From assembly GCA_965230065.1 (NCBI GenBank), contig OZ245942.1, positions 2,046,001 through 2,110,000 on the forward strand: DNA of 64,000 nt, in the 5' to 3' direction. This document shows, piece by piece, positions 34,755-42,818 of this stretch; position 1 is the stretch's first letter; the number at the start of each line of letters is the position of its first letter. Made by a program: the position numbers and the translations under genes. The stretch comes from G965230065 sp965230065. Lineage in GTDB: Bacteria; Bacteroidota; Bacteroidia; Cytophagales; Cyclobacteriaceae. The notes under the pieces were generated by a model. That model searched no databases. It saw only the letters and a program-made list of their open reading frames with translations, and had not been told where the DNA came from.

Positions 34755-36125
34755 TCAACTCCACCAAATGGGCAGGTCTAACCCTTTAAAAACCGGATTC
34801 TTTTTGTAATATGGACCAGGAACCCAGGGAAATTTCTTCTCGATGTCATCGATTAACTCTACGCCAAAACCTGGTTTATCCGGAATGGACAGTATTCCAT
34901 TCTCTATAGGATAAGGCTCTTTGAATATTTCCCATTTAAGAGGGTTGTAAGTCTGATTGAGTTCACACATGTGGCCGGAAGGAACACCTGCCACCAGGTG
35001 GATATTAGCAATAGTAGTGAGACCTCCTACCCAGTTGTGCGGGCAATAATATTGCCCATGCTCATGAACAGTCTGCCCGATATACCAACCTTCAGTGATC
35101 CCACTTAAATTAGCATCCGTTTGAATGATATTCATTGCTTTGGCGGCTACAAAAGGACGCACCTGATATCGGTTCCACCAATTTTCCCCTCCCGATACCA
35201 TTACTGATGGCATGGCTTCATTGATAGCAAGGTGTTTCTGTAAGGCAGCGGGGTCGTTGGGCGATACTGGCTCTTCATACCAATAAAATTTCAGTTCTTC
35301 CAGCACTGGGCACAGTTCATTAATGATGGTTTCATATTCCCAGGGAAATTTCTCAATACATAGTTTAAAGTCCGGCCCTACTGCTTGGCGCAACCGTTCC
35401 AAAATTCCAACATATTTTTGCATGGTCATACCACTATACTTCCAACTGGTGCCATTGCGAAATTTGAAAGTGTCATAGCCTGCCTCTTTGTACCGCAGGG
35501 CTTCGGCTATCAGGTCTTCTTCACCTTTGTCGTACCAGGCATGGCTCACTCCTCCACTCGCATAGATTTTCACCTTATTGGATGGATTATCGTCATTAGA
35601 AAGTAGCTTATACACAGGAACTCCTTTTACTTTCCCAATAATGTCCCACAGAGCGTTATTCACTCCGGCCCAGGCGCCTTCCGCTAAAGAATTGTGTCCC
35701 TGGTTATTTGTTAGAAAATCTACGTCAAAAACATTAGCCCCCTTTAGTATAGGAGTAATATATTGGTCAGTGTAGGCTTTCAGTTTGTCAGGTCCCCGGT
35801 AAGGACTTCCTTCTGCAATTCCAACGATGCCTTTATTGGTGAAAACCTGTATAAGGGCCGCATCGGATTTCCATACATAAAGTCCTCCACACCGCCAAAG
35901 ATATTCACCATCGTGTTGATAAGACAGGGGCGTAACTTTAATGTCAGTGATGGTGACGTTTTCTCGTTGCAGTCCTTGTGCCGGGTTCTCTCTATCAGCC
36001 TTATTAACAGCGGTAAAAGGGTATTGGCGTTGATGTAAACCGGAAGCCGTACCGAAAGGTGTGATACAGGCAGTCAGTGCAGCAGTGGAATGGGACACGA
36101 AGGAGCGGCGGGATATCTTTTTCAT
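34755..36125 (-). CDS. enolase-superfamily (mandelate racemase / muconate lactonizing type) protein with Tat signal
   Basis: Sugar-acid dehydratase or racemase type enzyme of the enolase superfamily. Start set at the ATG at 36125, which begins MKKISRRSFVSHSTAALTAC, a twin-arginine signal; the open frame upstream is noise. Metal ligands appear in CIEKFPWEY, FYWYEEPVSP and VSGGENWW; the catalytic Lys region is DTFKFRNGTSW and the His region YCPHNWVGG. Residues 60-130 form the capping domain. 456 residues. It is isolated here: the 129-base gap to the permease on its left and the 203 bases on its right hold nothing recognisable. The substrate is unknown. Confidence 0.88.
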   Translation of the reverse strand: MKKISRRSFVSHSTAALTACITPFGTASGLHQRQYPFTAVNKADRENPAQGLQRENVTITDIKVTPLSYQHDGEYLWRCGGLYVWKSDAALIQVFTNKGIVGIAEGSPYRGPDKLKAYTDQYITPILKGANVFDVDFLTNNQGHNSLAEGAWAGVNNALWDIIGKVKGVPVYKLLSNDDNPSNKVKIYASGGVSHAWYDKGEEDLIAEALRYKEAGYDTFKFRNGTSWKYSGMTMQKYVGILERLRQAVGPDFKLCIEKFPWEYETIINELCPVLEELKFYWYEEPVSPNDPAALQKHLAINEAMPSVMVSGGENWWNRYQVRPFVAAKAMNIIQTDANLSGITEGWYIGQTVHEHGQYYCPHNWVGGLTTIANIHLVAGVPSGHMCELNQTYNPLKWEIFKEPYPIENGILSIPDKPGFGVELIDDIEKKFPWVPGPYYKKNPVFKGLDLPIWWS

Positions 36126-36328
36126 GATTGGGTTGTTTTTCAATGTAACGTGAAGACTTTTGTGCCTACAATTTAGGGTGTATCCCATTTAAAAACCAGT
36201 CGAGTCCATGAAACTTCAATCCAATATGGCTGGTTTATCAGAAACCGCCCCTTTCACTTAGCCCTTTCATCCACTTGAAAAATCCAGAAAGTCTAAAGAC
36301 TAACTGGAGCCAGGTTTGTCAGATCGAT

Positions 36329-36856
36329 TTAAAAAGGCAAACTACCATCATCCCTCTCTTCTGGTTCATCATCTAAAAACCCATCTTCCTCTTCTGCCAG
36401 CTTCCGACACTCGCAATATTCCTGGGGGAAGGGGCAGGCATCCGGATAGTAATTGCAAAACTCTATATGTACCTCCCCGGCCCCTACATATACCTCTTCA
36501 CTATCCCATATTTCGCGCAGTAGTTCGTATTTTACTTCAATGGGCAACCCCTCCGGGAAATCAGGAACGAAATGGTATGCCTTTAACAAAACTCCCATTT
36601 CCATCACCAACCTTGCCAGTATTTGGCTCCCGGGAAGAGTTTTAAGTTTCTCAAGAGGAGGAAGCTGTATTTTCTCAATGCCCACTATTGCTGATAGCTT
36701 TTGGGGAGTGCCATAGAAAAATTGTTCTACATATGCCATATCTTCCACCTCACCAGGGTCATCCATATTTACCGAACTCCAAAGTTCACCCGGCACAGGA
36801 GCTTCTTTGGTTGCTTCTCTTATGTCTTCTATCAACTGTTCCAGGTATTTTTCCAT
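36329..36856 (-). CDS. acidic protein of unknown function with C-terminal Cys cluster
   Basis: 175 residues, very acidic. The C-terminal part has four Cys close together (CNYYPDACPFPQEYCECRK), then a Glu/Asp tail (DDEPEERDDGSLPF). I recall similar uncharacterised proteins of about 150 residues in Bacteroidota with a matching N-terminus (MEKYLEQLIEDIREATK) but know no function. No signal peptide or TM segment. The Cys group might bind metal; this is a guess. Start is the only ATG in a sensible position. Confidence 0.7.
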   Translation of the reverse strand: MEKYLEQLIEDIREATKEAPVPGELWSSVNMDDPGEVEDMAYVEQFFYGTPQKLSAIVGIEKIQLPPLEKLKTLPGSQILARLVMEMGVLLKAYHFVPDFPEGLPIEVKYELLREIWDSEEVYVGAGEVHIEFCNYYPDACPFPQEYCECRKLAEEEDGFLDDEPEERDDGSLPF

Positions 36857-36915
36857 TAATTTTTAATTTATTAGACTTCAAAGGTGGCATCCCTCCTAAA
36901 ACCTTTGTGCTCACC

Positions 36916-37303
36916 CTAACCTACATACCCAAGCTGATTAGTGAGCATGGTAGTCTGTCCGATTTTGAAAGCAGGTTTGTTCCGATGGTTGTGGCCATAA
37001 ACCCAATAATCTACCTTTGATTGCTCAATGAAGTCTGTCAAATCTACACAAAAAGCTTCATTGATTTTACTGTTATTGTGCTCTTCAGCATTACAAAGCG
37101 GGCTTGGGAGGTGGTGGGTAATCACCACTTTTTTTCTTGTCAGGATGATTGGATAATTCATACTTCAAAAAACGCAGTGATTGTTGGTGCGTGTGATTGA
37201 AATTTTCAACAGTCAATACTTTTCCCTGGTATTGGATGACCCTGAAGTCATTCATCCCCATCAGTACTTCAGCCATATATTTTTTGCCTCAGGCAGAGTG
37301 GAA
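36916..37303 (-). pseudogene. broken metallophosphoesterase (calcineurin-like), truncated and frameshifted
   Basis: Three overlapping pieces in different minus-strand frames together look like the C-terminal half of a calcineurin-type phosphoesterase. A first piece ends in STLPEAKNIWLKY (about 37303-37260). A second, MAEVLMGMNDFRVIQYQG and onward (37276-37091), ends with a Pro-rich out-of-frame tail. The third, KVVITHHLPSPL ... DYWVYGHNHRNKP ... MLTNQLGYVG (37161-36916), has the His metal motifs THH and GHNH. The N-terminal half with the DxH motif is missing. Two frameshifts plus loss of the 5' half make function impossible. It lies directly upstream of the AbiE-like operon. Confidence 0.7.
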
Positions 37304-37331
37304 AGCCAAAGCTTTTGTAGAAAATTAATAA

Positions 37332-37388
37332 TTTGTTCGCTATTTTTGTTTGTTCGTGATTCGCGAACAAAATTTATTAGCGAACAAA
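37332..37388. promoter_or_regulatory. nested palindromic operator at the AbiEi start
   Basis: Outer arms TTTGTTCGCTA (37332-37342) and TAGCGAACAAA (37378-37388) are perfectly complementary over 11 bp. Inside them, TTTGTTCG (37349-37356) and CGAACAAA (37364-37371) form a second perfect palindrome centred on the same point. The right outer arm ends one base before the ATG at 37390. Four half-sites of one motif suggest cooperative binding by the antitoxin itself and repression of its own operon. Confidence 0.85.
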
Positions 37389-37389
37389 A

Positions 37390-38388
37390 ATGGAAAATGA
37401 ATTAATCAATCAAGCTTTGAATGCTTTACAGAAAGAAACTGGTTGGAAGATAAAAGCGAAACCAGCAAGTAAAAGTAAAGGTCTTTTAGACGGTTACCTG
37501 ACCTTACAAAAAAATGGTTGGCAAGAAACCCTGGTATTGGAAGCTAAATCCAATTTAAGGCACCACCATCTGCCAACCATAGAAAAAATTCTGAAGCAGA
37601 ATGATCAGAAGCTCATCATTCTTTCAGACTACATCTCTGATAACCTGAAGGAAGAACTCAAAAGGAAAAATATTTTCTATTGCGACACGGCAGGTAATGC
37701 CTACATTGAAGGTGAGTACTTTTATATCTTCATTGAAGGACGCAAAAACCAGCAACAACCTATCAAAAATATTTTTACAGATGCAAGCCTGGTATTGATT
37801 TTTGCCTTATTGAATCATCCTGACCTGGTGAATAAAACTTATCGGGAAATTGCCGATGAAGCAGGGGTGAGTCTGGATACAATTTCTAAAGTCATGAACC
37901 GCTTGAAAGAGCAGGGCATGATTGTTCAGGTGGATAAGAAAAACAGAAAGCTCAGCAGCCTGAAAGAACTGCTGAATATGTGGATCATAGGTTATGGTGA
38001 TCAACTTAAGCCCAAGTTAGCCTATGGTACCTATCGATTTCTCGACAAAGATACCGAAGATCACTGGCAAGACTTACCTTTGCATCCTGAAAAAACCTGG
38101 TGGGGCGGAGAGCCAGGGGCAGATTTGCTGACCCAATATTTGAAGCCAGAATTTTTTACACTGTATACCACAGAAACTAAACCTGCATTAATGAAGAAAT
38201 ATAGATTGGTACCTGATCCTGCCGGGAACATACAGGTATACAAGGCCTTTTGGAAAAACACATCTCATACGCAGAAAAATGTCGTCAGTCCTTTATTAGT
38301 TTATGTCGATTTAGTATTAACAGCCGAAAGCAGAAACCGGGAAACCGCCCAAAAAATATATGAGCAATACCTGGCAAACAACGTTTAA
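37390..38388 (+). CDS. AbiEi-like antitoxin / transcriptional regulator (COG4861 type)
   Basis: 332 residues. The N-terminal part (1-110) resembles the COG4861/AbiEi alpha/beta domain (TLVLEAKSNLRHHHLPTIE, IFYCDTAGNAYIEGEYFYIF). A winged helix-turn-helix lies near residues 150-178 (TYREIADEAGVSLDTISKV), followed by a C-terminal domain with TWWGGEPGADLLTQYL. In type IV systems the antitoxin represses its own operon through this HTH and counters the nucleotidyltransferase. The downstream toxin start overlaps its end by 29 bases. The nested palindrome directly before the start codon is its probable binding site. Confidence 0.85.
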   Translation: MENELINQALNALQKETGWKIKAKPASKSKGLLDGYLTLQKNGWQETLVLEAKSNLRHHHLPTIEKILKQNDQKLIILSDYISDNLKEELKRKNIFYCDTAGNAYIEGEYFYIFIEGRKNQQQPIKNIFTDASLVLIFALLNHPDLVNKTYREIADEAGVSLDTISKVMNRLKEQGMIVQVDKKNRKLSSLKELLNMWIIGYGDQLKPKLAYGTYRFLDKDTEDHWQDLPLHPEKTWWGGEPGADLLTQYLKPEFFTLYTTETKPALMKKYRLVPDPAGNIQVYKAFWKNTSHTQKNVVSPLLVYVDLVLTAESRNRETAQKIYEQYLANNV

Positions 38389-39220
38389 GAAACTCAAACA
38401 ACCTCACCTGAAAGAAGTGTTCAAAGCCCTAGAAAGGGGTTTTGAAGCAACGGGCATAGATTTTTATCTCGTTGGTGCATTGGCGAGGGATATTTGGATG
38501 ACAGGTATGCATGATGTACCGCAGGTAAGAAGAACCCGGGACATTGATTTTGCCGTACTGGTTTCTGCCCAGGAAGAATTTGAACAGTTAAAAGACTACC
38601 TTGCTGAAAAGGAAGGATTCAAAACCTACAAAGAAAATCCTTATGTGCTGATAGGGCCTAAAGGTGTGGAAGTAGATTTGATGCCCTTTGGAGATATAGA
38701 AAAAGAGGGTACTGTCACTTTTACCGGACCAGGGATGGCATCCATAAAAGTAGATGGGTTTTCAGAGATTTATGCGACGGGCCTGCCAGAAGTAGAAATG
38801 GATGAAGAGTTCCGTTTCAAAGTTTGTACGTTGCCAGGCATTGTGTTGCTTAAACTGATTGCCTGGGATGACCGGCCCGAAATCAGGCAGAGAGATGCGC
38901 AGGATATAGCCTATATCTTCCAGCACTATTTCAATATTGCAGATCAGGAAATCTATGAAAACCATCATGATTTATTTGATGAAGATACAGACTTACCTGT
39001 TATCGCAGCCAGGGTGATGGGGCGCCAAATGGCTCCCTTTCTCCAAAGTTCTTCCTCACTTAAGAAAAGAATAGTTGGAATATTAGAAAGAAATACCCAA
39101 ACTTTGACCCAAAGCCCGCTGGCCGACCAAATGGCATTAAGAAACAAAGATTTTGTAGGTGATGCTTTCGCGTTGTTGAAGGCGGTATTGGCAGGCATAC
39201 AGGAAACTATTGACCAATAA
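38360..39220 (+). CDS. AbiEii/AbiGii-like nucleotidyltransferase toxin (COG4849 type)
   Basis: 286 residues. The nucleotidyltransferase core is near residues 25-75: YLVGALARDIW, then RRTRDIDFAVLV with the metal-binding Asp pair (D-I-D). Typical later stretches are LIGPKGVEVDLMPFGD and LPGIVLLKLIAWDDRPEIRQRDAQDI, a His/Lys-Asp arrangement also used in related NTases. Members act as toxins by modifying tRNA or other targets and often give abortive infection against phage. Overlap of 29 bases with the regulator implies coupled translation. The reading frame is intact. Confidence 0.85.
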   Translation: MSNTWQTTFKKLKQPHLKEVFKALERGFEATGIDFYLVGALARDIWMTGMHDVPQVRRTRDIDFAVLVSAQEEFEQLKDYLAEKEGFKTYKENPYVLIGPKGVEVDLMPFGDIEKEGTVTFTGPGMASIKVDGFSEIYATGLPEVEMDEEFRFKVCTLPGIVLLKLIAWDDRPEIRQRDAQDIAYIFQHYFNIADQEIYENHHDLFDEDTDLPVIAARVMGRQMAPFLQSSSSLKKRIVGILERNTQTLTQSPLADQMALRNKDFVGDAFALLKAVLAGIQETIDQ

Positions 39221-39233
39221 ATAACATTTTTTC

Positions 39234-39380
39234 ATGCCACAACCTAAAAAACTCATTGAAGTAGCCATGCCGGTAAAAGAAATATCGGTAGAAAATACAG
39301 TATCTATTCTATTAAAAAAGATTTTATTCCAAAATGGAAAAGATATTTTGACATTTGTATTTTTACTCAAACAGAAATAA
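39234..39380 (+). pseudogene. 5' remnant resembling a DUF1156 DNA methylase
   Basis: 48-codon ORF starting 14 bases after the AbiEii-like gene. Its first 20 residues, MPQPKKLIEVAMPVKEISVE, closely resemble the N-terminus I remember for DUF1156 adenine-specific methylases (KKLIEVA-P-EAI/KEIS..), which continue with a conserved RHGH-S-LHLWWARRP stretch. That stretch is absent: after residue 20 the sequence turns into an unrelated Leu/Lys-rich tail. So only the extreme 5' end seems to survive. The resemblance rests on memory over 20 residues and should be treated with care. Confidence 0.45.
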
Positions 39381-39409
39381 TTCAAAAAAATAGTCCGTAA
39401 CAAAAATAA

Positions 39410-39442
39410 AAAAGCCTGTAAATCAATTATTTACAGGCTTTT
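39410..39442 (-). terminator. rho-independent terminator of tRNA-Asp
   Basis: AAAAGCCTGTAAAT (39410-39423), loop CAATT, ATTTACAGGCTTTT (39429-39442): a perfect 14-bp stem with A/T flanks. On the minus strand it is followed by a T-rich stretch (TTTTATTTTTG), as expected for the tRNA gene ending 15 bases upstream. It could serve the plus-strand AbiE operon too. Confidence 0.85.
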
Positions 39443-39456
39443 ATGAATATTTGAAG

Positions 39457-39530
39457 CGGTCCGGACGGGACTCGAACCCGCGACCTCCTGCGTGACAGGC
39501 AGGCATTCTAACCAACTGAACTACCGGACC
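39457..39530 (-). tRNA. tRNA-Asp (GTC)
   Basis: Read on the minus strand: acceptor GGTCCGG pairs with CCGGACC, with discriminator G; the D-arm contains AGTTGGTTAGAA. The anticodon stem CCTGC/GCAGG encloses loop CTGTCAC with anticodon GTC, and the T-arm has GGTTCGAGTCC. 74 bases, CCA not encoded. Discriminator G fits tRNA-Asp. Its 3' end faces the AbiE-like locus. Confidence 0.96.
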
Positions 39531-39716
39531 ATTGCTGGGCAATTCAATTTTAGAATGCAAACTTAGAACCATTCCGGTTGATTTACAACGATTATGCACA
39601 AATAATTTCTGTTTTTTTCATTGTATTTATCCGAACAAGATAGTAATTATGAAATCGCTTATAATTGATACTTTCGTCTACAATATGAAGCGTTAGCATA
39701 TTGCTATAGAATATTT

Positions 39717-39724
39717 TAGCTTTG
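39717..39724 (+). promoter_or_regulatory. putative -7 element for accA
   Basis: TAGCTTTG is an exact match to TAnnTTTG. It would place the transcript start near 39730, ahead of the ATG at 39746 and after the in-frame TTG at 39722, which argues for the ATG start. No good -33 element is seen. Confidence 0.45.
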
Positions 39725-39745
39725 CAGTCAAACTATACGAACCCC

Positions 39746-40687
39746 ATGCTCTTGGAATTCGAGAAACCTATACAAGAATTGGAAGACAGACTGGCCGAAA
39801 TGAAGCAGCGTGCAGAAGGTAACAAAGCCTACGTTGCTAAGGTGAAAGAACTGGAAAACAAAATCACTGCCTTAAAGAAAGATACTTTCCAGAACCTTAC
39901 CCGCTGGCAAAGGGTACAGCTTTCGCGCCATGCCGATCGCCCTTATACCCTGGATTATATCTACGAGATGTGCAGCGATTTTATTGAACTGCATGGCGAC
40001 CGTAATGTAAAAGATGACAAAGCCATTGTAGGAGGTTTTGGTAAAATAGATAACCAATCAGTAATGCTGATTGGGCACCAAAAAGGGCGGAATACCAAAC
40101 AGCGGCAATATAGGAATTTTGGTATGGCCAACCCGGAAGGCTACCGGAAAGCCCTGCGCCTGATGCGTATTGCTGAAAAATTTAACAAGCCCATTGTTAC
40201 GCTCATAGATACCCCGGGGGCCTACCCCGGCCTGGAAGCCGAAGAAAGGGGACAAGGAGAAGCCATTGCCCGCAACCTGATAGAAATGTTTTCTATCAAA
40301 GTGCCAATAATATGTATTGTAATTGGTGAAGGTGCCTCGGGAGGGGCTTTGGGCATTGGCATAGGTGATAAGGTACTGATGCTCGAGAACACCTGGTACT
40401 CTGTAATTGCCCCGGAGTCCTGCTCTTCTATTTTGTGGCGCAGTTGGGACTACAAAGAGCAGGCAGCAGAAGCCCTCAAACTTACTGCTACTGACATGCT
40501 GGGGTTTGAACTCATAGATGGTATTATCGAGGAACCACTGGGAGGTGCCCACACTGACCTGAAAACACAGGCCGAAATTCTGAAAAAATCCATTTTGACC
40601 AATATCAGGGCACTGAAAAGAAAAGCATCTGATAAACTGATTGAAGCAAGAAGGGATAAATTCATCAAAATGGGAGTTTTTGAATAA
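39746..40687 (+). CDS. accA: acetyl-CoA carboxylase carboxyltransferase subunit alpha
   Basis: Transfers the carboxyl group from biotin to acetyl-CoA in fatty-acid synthesis, as an alpha2beta2 complex with AccD. From the ATG at 39746 the protein has 313 residues (usual 310-330). The N-terminal coiled stretch [15 protein letters not shown], the [12 protein letters not shown] signature, [40 protein letters not shown] and [17 protein letters not shown] are all conserved. Its start is supported by the promoter-like element lying just before it. Single gene; the next gene is an acyltransferase 106 bases downstream. Confidence 0.97.
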   Translation: MLLEFEKPIQELEDRLAEMKQRAEGNKAYVAKVKELENKITALKKDTFQNLTRWQRVQLSRHADRPYTLDYIYEMCSDFIELHGDRNVKDDKAIVGGFGKIDNQSVMLIGHQKGRNTKQRQYRNFGMANPEGYRKALRLMRIAEKFNKPIVTLIDTPGAYPGLEAEERGQGEAIARNLIEMFSIKVPIICIVIGEGASGGALGIGIGDKVLMLENTWYSVIAPESCSSILWRSWDYKEQAAEALKLTATDMLGFELIDGIIEEPLGGAHTDLKTQAEILKKSILTNIRALKRKASDKLIEARRDKFIKMGVFE

Positions 40688-40793
40688 TTAAACCCACCTT
40701 CAAATAGCTATGGTTATGGGAAGCCAGTTGCTATTTGGTTTCATTTCCACGGTTTAATAAAAAACGAAGGCCCAACACCTCAATATCACCATT

Positions 40794-41351
40794 ATGCTGA
40801 TTTTACTTTCACGTCTTATTCTAGGGGTTACCGGATGGAAAGTAGTGGGAAAGTATCCGGAAGGTGTTCATAAGTTTGTGATTGTGGCGGCTCCCCATAC
40901 CAGCAACTGGGATTTTGTCTATGCCCGCTCTGCTTTGTACATACTTGGCATTCCGGTTCGGTTTACCATCAAAAAGGAAATCATGAAGTTTCCGTTAGGC
41001 CCGCTTTTGCGTGCTTTGGGAGCTATTCCTATCGACCGCTCGCCCAAAATGAACAAAAAGGCCAGCATGGTGCATGCCATGATTGACCTTTTCAAAGAAA
41101 AAGACAAGTTTTGTGTGATGGTTACCCCGGAAGGTACCCGCTCAAGAGCCAGGCGCTGGCGAACCGGCTTTTACCATGTAGCCATGGGCGCCAATGTGCC
41201 TTTGTTGTTATGTTTTCTGGATTATAAAAAGAAGCACGTAGGCGTAGGCCCACTCTTCCATCCTACCGGAAATATGGAGGAAGACATAGAAAAAATAAAA
41301 ATATTTTACCGGGGCATCACGGCCAAATATCCTGAAAAGGGAGTGGTTTAG
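40794..41351 (+). CDS. PlsC-type 1-acylglycerol-3-phosphate acyltransferase family protein
   Basis: 185 residues, membrane-associated. The acyltransferase motif I is seen as AAPHTSNWDFV (H-x4-D) and motif III as VTPEGTRSRARRW; motif II lies in FTIKKEIMKFP. There is an N-terminal hydrophobic stretch (MLILLSRLILGVTGW). This short subgroup resembles bacterial enzymes of the 1-acyl-sn-glycerol-3-phosphate type; acceptor specificity is not evident. Follows accA in the same direction and may be part of the same fatty-acid/phospholipid unit. Ends in an inverted repeat facing the convergent SMP-30-like gene. Confidence 0.85.
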   Translation: MLILLSRLILGVTGWKVVGKYPEGVHKFVIVAAPHTSNWDFVYARSALYILGIPVRFTIKKEIMKFPLGPLLRALGAIPIDRSPKMNKKASMVHAMIDLFKEKDKFCVMVTPEGTRSRARRWRTGFYHVAMGANVPLLLCFLDYKKKHVGVGPLFHPTGNMEEDIEKIKIFYRGITAKYPEKGVV

Positions 41352-41353
41352 TC

Positions 41354-41404
41354 AGTAGGCAGCGGCAGTTGGCAGTAATTAACTGCAGACTGCCACTGCC
41401 TACT
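41354..41404. terminator. 16-bp hairpin between convergent genes
   Basis: AGTAGGCAGCGGCAGT (41354-41369) pairs with ACTGCCACTGCCTACT (41389-41404) with one mismatch. Another partial copy (CTATTGCCTACTG) follows. It sits between the acyltransferase and the convergent lipoprotein gene, and shares the CAGTAGGCAG core with 24113-24142, so it is a dispersed element likely acting as a bidirectional terminator. Confidence 0.55.
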
Positions 41405-41412
41405 GCTATTGC

Positions 41413-42318
41413 CTACTGATTAATTCTATAAGCTACCACCCGATGATCATTAAAGGTGGGCACCAGCAATAATCCATGCTTTTTTGCATAATCAATATCC
41501 GCCGAGTTGATCTCCTGGTCTTTGGTGTCCAGTAACTTTTGGGTTTTACCATCCTGGGTTACGTAATGGACTTCACCCACCCAGCGAGAAACAATGTAGT
41601 TGCCTTTTTCATCTTTGGCAATACCATCGGCAGAACCAATTTCAGTAAGCCAACGGTCACCAATTTCCTGGGTTTCAGGATCAATCGGGGCAAAGAAACC
41701 GCCTCCGGATGAAGCCAGTAAAAGCTGGCCGTCTTCCATAAATAAACCATTGGGGCGCTGCAAGGTGGTATCATTCATCCATACGGTTACTTCGCCACCC
41801 GCCAAGATATGAATTTTATCGGTGTCCGAATCGGTGGCGTACACAGCGCCATCATCACCAACGGTAATATCGTTTAAGAAAGCAGCCCCTTCTACGATAT
41901 ATGTTTCCTCAATTTCCCCGGTCTCCAGGTCAATGGCTACAATTTCATCAATATCGGTTACGTACAGCATATACTCATAAATACCCATGCCTTTGGGGTC
42001 GTTTAGTCCGGTAGCCCATTCCAGTGCTACTACTTCACCTTCGGGGCTTAGCTTCGAAATGAACCCATCCCCGTCTTTGCTATCTTTGTTGAAAGCGTTG
42101 ATGTTGGCTACATAAATCACGTCCCGTTCTGCATCATACAGTACCGACTCGGGCGTACGCATGACCGTATCGGTAGCCCAAACCTGTTCTAAAGAAATTT
42201 CAGCGGCTTGAGGTTCTTCTACTACAGTTTCCTCTTCCTGCTGCTCAGTTTGTTGGCCTCCACATCCAAAAAGAATAATATTTGCAAGAAAAAATAGAAA
42301 ATAATGAATGGTTTTCAT
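41413..42318 (-). CDS. SMP-30/gluconolactonase-like lipoprotein
   Basis: Six-bladed propeller protein of 301 residues. Lipobox ILFGCGG near residue 19 makes it a lipoprotein; a short Glu-rich linker follows. Blade stretches include SVLYDAERDVIYVANINAFN, NDPKGMGIYEYMLYVTDIDE, NDITVGDDGAVYATDSDTDK, LQRPNGLFMEDGQLLLASSG and SADGIAKDEKGNYIVS. The metal-binding residues of gluconolactonases cannot be assigned with confidence, so lactonase activity is unproven. Isolated gene. Confidence 0.8.
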   Translation of the reverse strand: MKTIHYFLFFLANIILFGCGGQQTEQQEEETVVEEPQAAEISLEQVWATDTVMRTPESVLYDAERDVIYVANINAFNKDSKDGDGFISKLSPEGEVVALEWATGLNDPKGMGIYEYMLYVTDIDEIVAIDLETGEIEETYIVEGAAFLNDITVGDDGAVYATDSDTDKIHILAGGEVTVWMNDTTLQRPNGLFMEDGQLLLASSGGGFFAPIDPETQEIGDRWLTEIGSADGIAKDEKGNYIVSRWVGEVHYVTQDGKTQKLLDTKDQEINSADIDYAKKHGLLLVPTFNDHRVVAYRINQ

Positions 42319-42437
42319 GATTTTTATAGTTTTGATTGACAGATACTCACCAAATATAAAAACTGATTGAAATATTCAAAATTTCCTATGTAAAGAAAAT
42401 AAAAAGCTGGTATTGATGATTTTATCTCCTCTTCAAT

Positions 42438-42800
42438 TTAATAAAATTCCCCAATATGCCACAGCACACCGGAAGGGTCATGTAAAAAACATTCCCTGCC
42501 CCATTCATATTCTTTGATGGGCACCAGCCTTACATTTTTGTGTTTTTTGTGTAACCCGAGGGCCTGCAAATCATTCCAGTAACGTTCCACATCGTCAACT
42601 TCCAGAAAAACCATGGAATTATCTACCCAGTCCTTCACATAGTAATTTTGCAAATAAAACCCGAAATTTCCGGTTCTGAAATACGACATGTCTTTTGAAG
42701 TTACAATTTCTTCAAACCCTAAATCCCGGTAAAAAGCCCTGGACTCATCATAGTTAATGGCTCCGATAAAAGTTCTGATTGATTTAGCATTATGTTTCAT
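42438..42800 (-). CDS. VOC/glyoxalase-fold protein
   Basis: 120 residues in a single betaalphabetabetabeta pair typical of VOC proteins. AINYDESRAFYRDLGFEEI opens the first module; MVFLEVDDVERYWNDLQAL and the final FLHDPSGVLWHIGEF (motif DPsG...W/H) the second. The family includes glyoxalases, dioxygenases and bleomycin-binding proteins; no substrate is evident. It lies just downstream of, and in the same direction as, the SRPBCC gene (18 bases), so they are likely one operon. Confidence 0.85.
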   Translation of the reverse strand: MKHNAKSIRTFIGAINYDESRAFYRDLGFEEIVTSKDMSYFRTGNFGFYLQNYYVKDWVDNSMVFLEVDDVERYWNDLQALGLHKKHKNVRLVPIKEYEWGRECFLHDPSGVLWHIGEFY

Positions 42801-42818
42801 GAATGATTCATTTAAATT

